64,000 bases of DNA from an uncultured Lachnospiraceae bacterium. GTDB taxonomy: Bacteria; Bacillota; Clostridia; Lachnospirales; Lachnospiraceae. The stretch is from assembly GCA_910578555.1 (NCBI GenBank), contig CAJTPS010000009.1, positions 1 through 64,000 of the forward strand. Reading direction: 5' to 3'. The notes beneath the pieces are model-generated. The model did not search any database and was not told the DNA's origin. It saw nothing but the letters and a program-made list of their open reading frames with translations. The translations under genes and the position numbers were made by a program. Below, piece by piece: positions 58,907-64,000 of this stretch; position 1 is the stretch's first letter; each line of letters begins with the position of its first letter.

Positions 58907-61012
58907 TAGTACATTGCGTTTTAAGCCGGTGTACGCCGACAGGATATAAACCGCGTAGACCGCGGCAAACAGCCCCAGCGTAACGGCCAGGATCATAAGC
59001 GCCCCGCCGGTGCCCGTCATGATCTCCGGTTCCACGATGTTTTCAAAGTTCAGGATAAAAGGAACGGTGATAAACAGCGGCGGAACGGCAGGCATGGCAT
59101 AATAGACGGCGAACTGGGCGCGCAGCGCTTTTACCATTTCCCGCGGCTCCATGCCGAACTTGCGAAGCAGCGTAAACTGTTGCCTGTAGCGGCTCATTTC
59201 ACTGAGCTGGTGGATGGTGAGAATCGTCACGGTAGTCATCGTAAGGATCAGAGCCAGATAGTAGAGCGGGAAGACGAACATTGCCACTTCGGAAGCCTCG
59301 GCTCTTTTCTTTTGTGATCTGGCTTCAATTGTACCATAGTTTTCCACGTCGAAGATTCCTGTATGGCTGGTTCCTGTCCGGTAAAAAATTTCCCGCAGAT
59401 CATAGTATTGTTCTTCCTGTATCTCCTCATCGGTCATGACTGCATAGCATATACTGTGCATGGCATACTTTCCGGCGACGTCATCCGGCAGTATCAGTAT
59501 AAAATTGTAGCCGTTGCCGCCCCATAAGTATTGATTGAAGATTTCTGTATAGACATTTCCCTGAGCAAGCTTTTCTTTTGTATATATGACAGAAGTGTCA
59601 TATTCTGCCGACAGCGAATATTTCTCGATTGCATTTTTCAGCCAGGGCATGCAGTGCACAAGGTACTGTCCGGGTTCCATGACTGCCTGCGGGTAGCCCA
59701 GCATTGCCCGAAGGGCGGCATAGTCGCTGTATTTCATTACCATATCGGCAGCATAGAACGAAGAATAGCGTGTGTTTGCTTCCAGATAATCCGTTAAAAC
59801 GCCGTCTTCGGACAGATAAAGGGGGTATTGTAATTCATCGGCGACGGACAGATTCGTGTGAAGATAGTCAGCGTATTCCCGAAATTTTCCGGCAGCAGTT
59901 ATGTCTGTATTTGCGTCTGTGCAGTCAATTCTCTGCTCAAAGCTGTCCGTTTCTGCAAAGCCGACACCTATGTCAGTATCGGAGACAAACAAGTCAAAAC
60001 AGCATTGCTCTGCCCGGAAATGGAACATACGGCTGAAGAGCATGCCCAGACCAAGGCTGATCAGCACGGCGGTGAACAGTAAAGAGATGGTGGCCATGAC
60101 GATACCCATGGAGGCGAGTTTTGCGGAGAGCGTCCGGAAGACGAGCAGCGTCTGGCGTCTGTATTTCTTTTCCGGGCGGCTTTCAAACCAGGCCGGAACA
60201 CCGGAGGAAAAGCTGATAAAAAATCCGTAGAGAAATACGATAATACAGGCTGCGCCTGCAAAAGAGGGAATGGTGCTCCCGACCATGAGAAGCAGTGTTC
60301 CCATAATACCAAATACGATGGAGATCACAAAGATCCTGCGGCGACGGCTGCTTTTCTGTATGACTTCATCTTCATTTATTTTTTCATAATAAATGAGATC
60401 GTGGATTTTCATGGAACGGATGCGCTTCCTGCATTTTAACTGGGCAAAAAGGTAAATCAGCACAAAATAGACAAGCGTCAGCCCACCTGCCTTCGGAGAG
60501 AAGGACAGCCGGAAATGATAGGAAATGCCGAACAGTGTCAGAAGTATTGCGCGCAGAGCCTGAAAAAGAAGACTGCCCATGAGTGTTCCAGGCACGAAGG
60601 CGGCTATGCCGATAATCAGGTTTTCCTTCATAAAAAGGCCGGTTACCTGCTTCGGTTCCAGACCGATCAGCATGTAGGTTCCGAGTTCACGGCTTCGTCT
60701 GGACAGCATGAACCCGGTGGTGTAGTTGACCAGCCAGCCGATGATACATACCACTACGACGCTGGCGAACACGATCATGGCGGGCAGGTATGCCATACGC
60801 ACGGACAGTTCCAGCAGTTCTTTTGAAAAAACCAGACCGTTGAAGGAATAAATCAGTGCGGCAGCCATGACGATGGTGACAAAATAGACCAGATAATCCT
60901 TCGCCTGTCTTCTGGCGTTTCTAAAGGATATTTTAAGGGACAGAGAATTTTTCTGCCGATCCGGATTGGCGGTGCGGATTGCGCAATCGGGCGTGTTTGG
61001 TTTAGATAACAT
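58901..61012 (-). CDS. BceB-type ABC transporter permease
   Basis: A 703-residue permease of a peptide-resistance (Bce) transporter. Ten helices are expected: one near residue 45, several to about 300, then a large outer domain (about 310-560) that senses peptide antibiotics, and a last block to 700. It opens LSLKISFRNARRQAKDYLVY, typical of this family. The start at 61012 follows GGAGGTGA and overlaps the ATPase gene by 11 bases; a frame from 61045 lacks support. A palindrome of the ATGACA type lies at 59584 within the outer-domain region. With BceA it flips peptides or lipid-peptide complexes and signals to the kinase. Confidence 0.88.
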   Translation of the reverse strand: MLSKPNTPDCAIRTANPDRQKNSLSLKISFRNARRQAKDYLVYFVTIVMAAALIYSFNGLVFSKELLELSVRMAYLPAMIVFASVVVVCIIGWLVNYTTGFMLSRRSRELGTYMLIGLEPKQVTGLFMKENLIIGIAAFVPGTLMGSLLFQALRAILLTLFGISYHFRLSFSPKAGGLTLVYFVLIYLFAQLKCRKRIRSMKIHDLIYYEKINEDEVIQKSSRRRRIFVISIVFGIMGTLLLMVGSTIPSFAGAACIIVFLYGFFISFSSGVPAWFESRPEKKYRRQTLLVFRTLSAKLASMGIVMATISLLFTAVLISLGLGMLFSRMFHFRAEQCCFDLFVSDTDIGVGFAETDSFEQRIDCTDANTDITAAGKFREYADYLHTNLSVADELQYPLYLSEDGVLTDYLEANTRYSSFYAADMVMKYSDYAALRAMLGYPQAVMEPGQYLVHCMPWLKNAIEKYSLSAEYDTSVIYTKEKLAQGNVYTEIFNQYLWGGNGYNFILILPDDVAGKYAMHSICYAVMTDEEIQEEQYYDLREIFYRTGTSHTGIFDVENYGTIEARSQKKRAEASEVAMFVFPLYYLALILTMTTVTILTIHQLSEMSRYRQQFTLLRKFGMEPREMVKALRAQFAVYYAMPAVPPLFITVPFILNFENIVEPEIMTGTGGALMILAVTLGLFAAVYAVYILSAYTGLKRNVLV
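59584..59603. repeat. Palindrome ATATGACA-N4-TGTCATAT, copy 5
   Basis: 8-bp perfect arms with spacer GAAG inside bceB, read on the minus strand as Asp-Thr-Ser-Val. Confidence 0.75.
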
Positions 61013-61760
61013 CACTGAGATCACCTCCCAACAGCGCGAGAACATTCAGGATCTCGCGGTAGAATACCGGTCTGCTGCGCTTACCGCGGAGCAGTTCGTT
61101 GAAGATTTTTCCGTCTTTTAAGAAAAGCACTCTGGAAGCATAGCCGGCGCTGTAGGCGTCGTGGGTGACCATAAGAATGGTCGCGCCCATGTCCTGATTC
61201 ATCTGTGTCATGATTTCCAGAAGATTCTTGGAGGCGGTGGAGTCCAGAGCGCCGGTGGGCTCATCGGCAAGCAGCAGGGACTGCCCCGCGACCATGGCTC
61301 TGGCACAGGCGGCGCGCTGCTTCTGGCCGCCGGAGACCTGATAGGGAAATTTGCCCAGAATATCTGTGATACCGAGCTTTTCGCATACTTCTGTGACCTG
61401 TTTTTGCACTACGCGGGGATCAGAATGATTCAGCATAAGGGCAAGACCGATATTTTCCTCGATGGTCAGGGTATCTAACAGGTTAAAATCCTGAAAGACG
61501 AAGCCAAGACGTTCCCGCCTGAAACGGGCGAGTTCACGCTCGGCAAGTTCCGAGATTTCCGTTCCTTCAAGGACAATGCTTCCGGCGCTCACCGCATCGA
61601 TCGTGGATATGCAGTTGAGCAGGGTGGTCTTGCCGCTGCCGGAAGCCCCCATAATAGCGATAAACTCACCTTTTTCCACATCAAAACTGACGCGGTCTAA
61701 GGCTTTGGTGACGTGATTTTTACTGCCGTAATATTTTTCGATGTTCTTGACTTGCAGCAT
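61002..61760 (-). CDS. BceA-type ABC transporter ATP-binding protein
   Basis: A 252-residue ATPase. Walker A is GASGSGKTT near residue 42, the Q-loop lies in FVFQDFNLL, the signature is VSGGQKQRAA near 143, Walker B is LLLADEPTGALDS near 165, and the H-loop is VTHDAYSA. FQDFNLLDTLTIEENIGL is the usual Bce/YxdL-type phrase. It works with the following BceB gene and is controlled by the two-component system upstream. AAAGGAGTACATT gives the ribosome site. Confidence 0.92.
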   Translation of the reverse strand: MLQVKNIEKYYGSKNHVTKALDRVSFDVEKGEFIAIMGASGSGKTTLLNCISTIDAVSAGSIVLEGTEISELAERELARFRRERLGFVFQDFNLLDTLTIEENIGLALMLNHSDPRVVQKQVTEVCEKLGITDILGKFPYQVSGGQKQRAACARAMVAGQSLLLADEPTGALDSTASKNLLEIMTQMNQDMGATILMVTHDAYSAGYASRVLFLKDGKIFNELLRGKRSRPVFYREILNVLALLGGDLSDVI

Positions 61761-61962
61761 AATGTACTCCTTTCCGAAGCGTTCCGCGCAGAGTTTTCCG
61801 AAGGAATACTCTTAGGTACGCGACCCAAACACAAGTCCGGTTCTGCGGCCGGGGAATATTCGGGAATCTGACCCGCATTTCCGGCTGCCTCCGGCAGACC
61901 TGATGATACTGTCAGCATACAACAACAGCAGAACGGATGGTATCGAAGTGATATGGATTTGC

Positions 61963-61978
61963 CTTACATTTTTGTAAG
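61963..61978 (-). promoter_or_regulatory. BceR-type operator between bceS and bceA
   Basis: CTTACA-TTTT-TGTAAG is a perfect palindrome of the TNACA-N4-TGTAA type reported for BceR-like regulators. It lies about 200 bases upstream of bceA and just after bceS, in the place where BceR activates its transporter genes. No clear -10/-35 pair could be set between it and bceA. Confidence 0.7.
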
Positions 61979-61998
61979 AATTTCCGGTTTTGTATATT

Positions 61999-63081
61999 TT
62001 AAGCTTTGGCGGGAAAAGAGAGCGTTACACAGGTACCTTCATGCTCAGTGGAAGCGATTTGTATGTTGATCGAAAGAAATCCACATAGTCTGCGGCACAG
62101 ATACAGCCCCATGCCGGTGCTGCCGCCCTTCACGCGCCCGTTGCTGCCCGTAAATCCCCGGTCAAAGACGCGGGGCAGTTCATGGGCGGGAATGCCGATC
62201 CCGTTATCCGATACTTTGAGTATAAGTTCCTGTCTGTCAGAAAGTTCTGCGGATATGATAATGACAGATGTGTCATTTTTGCCTGCGGAAACAGGTTCAG
62301 CTTTATGGATTTGCAAGGGTGCGCCGCAGTCCGGGGCAGCGCCTGAGGGGGTGCCGGTTTTTTTATAACGGGCGGCGTTTTGCAGAAGCTGTCCGAGGAT
62401 AAAACCGGTCCATTTGCTGTCCGTGTAGACTTGATGATCCAGATTTTCGGTTTCAATGCACATATTGTTCTGCAGGAGCAGTGTGCGGTAAGTGTCGATG
62501 GTTTCCGATATGATTTGCGCAAGACTGCATTCCCGGATTATGCAATCCCGTTCCGGGTTTTGTGCTCTGGCATAGAAAAGGGCGCGCTCCACATGCGCCT
62601 CGATCTGCGCAAGTTCCGGTGCAAGCCGGCGTGCGTGAACCGGGTCGAGGCTGTGACAGATCAGCCTGGCGGCGGTGATGGGTGATTTGACCTCGTGCAC
62701 CCAGCTTTCCACATATTCCCGATACGACCGGCCTGCGGCCTGCGCGTCAGAGACTGCCCCGGTCATAGACTGACAGGAGCGTCGTATGAGAGCAAAAAGC
62801 CGGCGCTCAAAGGCGGTTTTCGGCGGCGGTGCACATTCCGCAAACAAGTATTTCTGATCCAGACCATCCATAATACTTTGCAGTTCTTCCAGACGGGAAC
62901 GGCATTTGATAAAGTCGATGGCGAACACAGTCGTGCGAATCAGACACGAGAATATGAGCAGAAGAATAATGATATCGGGCGTTGTTCCGGTGGCAAGAAG
63001 AAAACCGGACATTGCCCCCAGGATGAGTATTTCCAATAAGATTTTACCCGCCCGGTCGGATAGAAATTCTTGAAAAGTCAT
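61999..63081 (-). CDS. BceS-type intramembrane-sensing histidine kinase
   Basis: A 360-residue kinase. Two helices near the N-terminus (about 12-60) are joined by only a few residues, so it cannot see peptides directly and depends on BceAB, as known for this family. The start MTFQEFLSDR is typical. The phospho-acceptor site is ESWVHEVKSPITAARL (near 140). Between N-box (LLQNAARYK) and D-box (VSDNGIGIP) there are about 30 extra residues rich in Gly, Ala and Pro, which include a palindrome copy. G-box: STGMGLYLCRRL. The start at 63081 follows AGGGAAA; 63093 is possible. Confidence 0.88.
   Translation of the reverse strand: MTFQEFLSDRAGKILLEILILGAMSGFLLATGTTPDIIILLLIFSCLIRTTVFAIDFIKCRSRLEELQSIMDGLDQKYLFAECAPPPKTAFERRLFALIRRSCQSMTGAVSDAQAAGRSYREYVESWVHEVKSPITAARLICHSLDPVHARRLAPELAQIEAHVERALFYARAQNPERDCIIRECSLAQIISETIDTYRTLLLQNNMCIETENLDHQVYTDSKWTGFILGQLLQNAARYKKTGTPSGAAPDCGAPLQIHKAEPVSAGKNDTSVIIISAELSDRQELILKVSDNGIGIPAHELPRVFDRGFTGSNGRVKGGSTGMGLYLCRRLCGFLSINIQIASTEHEGTCVTLSFPAKA
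62260..62277. repeat. Palindrome AATGACA-N4-TGTCATT, copy 6
   Basis: 7-bp perfect arms with spacer GATG, inside the extra segment of bceS, read on the minus strand as Asp-Thr-Ser-Val. Confidence 0.75.
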
Positions 63082-63153
63082 ATTTTCCCTCATTTCTGCG
63101 CTGTTTTTAAGCGCATGTCAGAGCAGTTTTCGTGATGAAAAGCGCCGGAAATA

Positions 63154-63819
63154 TCAAAGCTGATATCCGAGTCCGCGCCGTGTCTTAATATAGTCAGGAA
63201 GCCCCAGTTCGTCCAGCTTGCCTCGCAGGCGCGTGATGTTGACACTGAGGGTGTTGTCATCAATGTAGATTTTGTTGTTCCACAAGGCTTCGATCAGATC
63301 TGCGCGGGAAACGATCTCTCCGGCGTGACTCATTAAGTGAGCCAGAATTTGAATCTCATTGCGCGTCAGTTCAGCGATTTGATTATTTGCCATGGCGGTA
63401 CCCCTGGCAGGATTTAACTGCAATCCGCCGTATGCCGGGCAAGCCGTGTCCCCCTTCGGGCTGCTTCGGCGCAGTACGACTTTGATCCGGGTAAGCAGCA
63501 GCGGGATATTGTAAGGTTTGGTAATGTAATCGTCGCCGCCCATATTGAGTGCCGACAGCTCGTCCGCCGTAGAGTTCCGGCTGGTGACAAAAATGACAGG
63601 CGTATTACTGCTTTGGCGCAGATCGGCACATAGAGACAGGCCGTCCTGCTCCGGAAGTCCTAAGTCCAGTAGAATCAGATCGGGTATTTCCGTGGCGGCC
63701 TGCTGTGCAATATTGTGAAAGACGGTGACAGGGATTGGATGGTAGCCCTCATTTTTCAGTAGAAGGGACAATTCCTCCCGCACTGCGGGATCGTCCTCGA
63801 TGATCATGATTTTTTGCAT
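63154..63819 (-). CDS. BceR-type response regulator
   Basis: A 221-residue OmpR-family regulator. The receiver begins QKIMIIEDDPAVREELSLLL with phospho-acceptor LILLDLGLPEQDGL (Asp near 52) and Lys in DYITKPYNIPLL; the DNA-binding winged helix (about 125-220) includes LTRNEIQILAHLMSHAGEIV and DDNTLSVNITRLRGKL. It is expected to activate bceAB via the palindrome at 61963. The start at 63819 follows GGAGG by six bases; upstream in-frame codons to 63978 run through promoter sequence. It overlaps no gene; bceS follows after 72 bases. Confidence 0.9.
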   Translation of the reverse strand: MQKIMIIEDDPAVREELSLLLKNEGYHPIPVTVFHNIAQQAATEIPDLILLDLGLPEQDGLSLCADLRQSSNTPVIFVTSRNSTADELSALNMGGDDYITKPYNIPLLLTRIKVVLRRSSPKGDTACPAYGGLQLNPARGTAMANNQIAELTRNEIQILAHLMSHAGEIVSRADLIEALWNNKIYIDDNTLSVNITRLRGKLDELGLPDYIKTRRGLGYQL

Positions 63820-63927
63820 GGTAATCCTCCGTATCAGAGTGATTTCTTTGCTCCGCATAATATTCCGGGCAGCGCAAATAAAGTTGCACAACACAATATG
63901 TGGCAATTGGTCTCTAATATAGCCTAT

Positions 63928-63957
63928 AGTATACACTACATATGGAAGAAATGACAA
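63928..63957 (-). promoter_or_regulatory. Promoter of bceRS
   Basis: On the minus strand TTGTCA (63952-63957) and TATACT (63928-63933) are 18 bases apart, about 110 bases before bceR. Confidence 0.6.
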
Positions 63958-64000
63958 TGGTAACGATATAACGACCATATTTTTTCTATAGATGGGATGA

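Noticed and set aside
61697..61918. 73-residue minus-strand frame between bceA and bceS
   Set aside because: It overlaps the bceA start and shows no conserved motif; the region is a regulatory spacer.
1..64000. CRISPR arrays, tRNA or rRNA genes, and insertion sequences
   Set aside because: No regularly spaced direct repeats, no cloverleaf with a conserved T-loop and no transposase with terminal repeats were found by reading; a profile search could still reveal a missed tRNA.

Overview
The window looks like the chromosome of a gut-type Clostridia, most likely Lachnospiraceae. Supporting signs are a GlgC/GlgD pair, a DUF3160 lipoprotein, a lone ThiT behind a TPP riboswitch, several peptide-resistance ABC modules, strong AGGAGG ribosome binding sites and roughly 50% GC. 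I see no rRNA, tRNA, CRISPR array, intact prophage or insertion sequence. All calls come from reading the sequence; no database search was run.

Layout. 0-0.7 kb holds two decayed remnants, a GH24 lysozyme tail and a polysaccharide deacetylase tail. 0.9-8 kb has glgC-glgD, an AT-rich membrane acyltransferase and carB. 8.1-13.1 kb has a three-gene ABC-2 exporter behind a possible attenuator, then PadR, a DUF1700 protein and a small membrane protein. 13.2-17.4 kb (minus strand) is an XRE/DUF4097 regulator with a MacB-like ABC pair. 17.6-25.1 kb has a DUF3160 lipoprotein, a CapA-like protein, an orphan solute-binding lipoprotein and a chemoreceptor. 25.1-30 kb has a TPP riboswitch with thiT, a MATE exporter, an SNF symporter and a cytidylate-kinase-like protein. 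30.6-35.5 kb has a NYN/OST-HTH protein overlapping a response regulator, a BcrA/B-like ABC exporter and a histidine kinase. 35.6-51.1 kb is mixed: a beta-propeller-like protein, an acyltransferase, a glycosyltransferase, hisC, a GH20 enzyme, a methyltransferase, hslO and an Lhr-type helicase. 51.1-56.1 kb is a decay zone with three broken genes among small accessory genes. 56.3-64 kb has nadE, then on the minus strand a complete BceRS-BceAB peptide-resistance module with a recognisable operator.

Two non-coding signals are the most interesting part. First, a family of modular hairpin-rich leaders (near 11.2, 17.3, 20.0, 38.7, 45.8, 55.5, 56.2 and 58.9 kb) lies between the stop codon of one gene and the start of the next. 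Its arms recur almost unchanged, and several copies end in a hairpin just before a Shine-Dalgarno sequence. Second, a palindrome ATGACA-N4-TGTCAT occurs far more often than chance. There are six matches to TGACA-N4-TGTCA, against about 0.06 expected, and most lie inside genes. That pattern resembles a chromosome-organising or regulatory binding site.

Four separate ABC export modules with their own regulators (PadR-adjacent, XRE, BcrAB-like with a two-component system, BceRSAB) point to a lifestyle under antimicrobial-peptide pressure.
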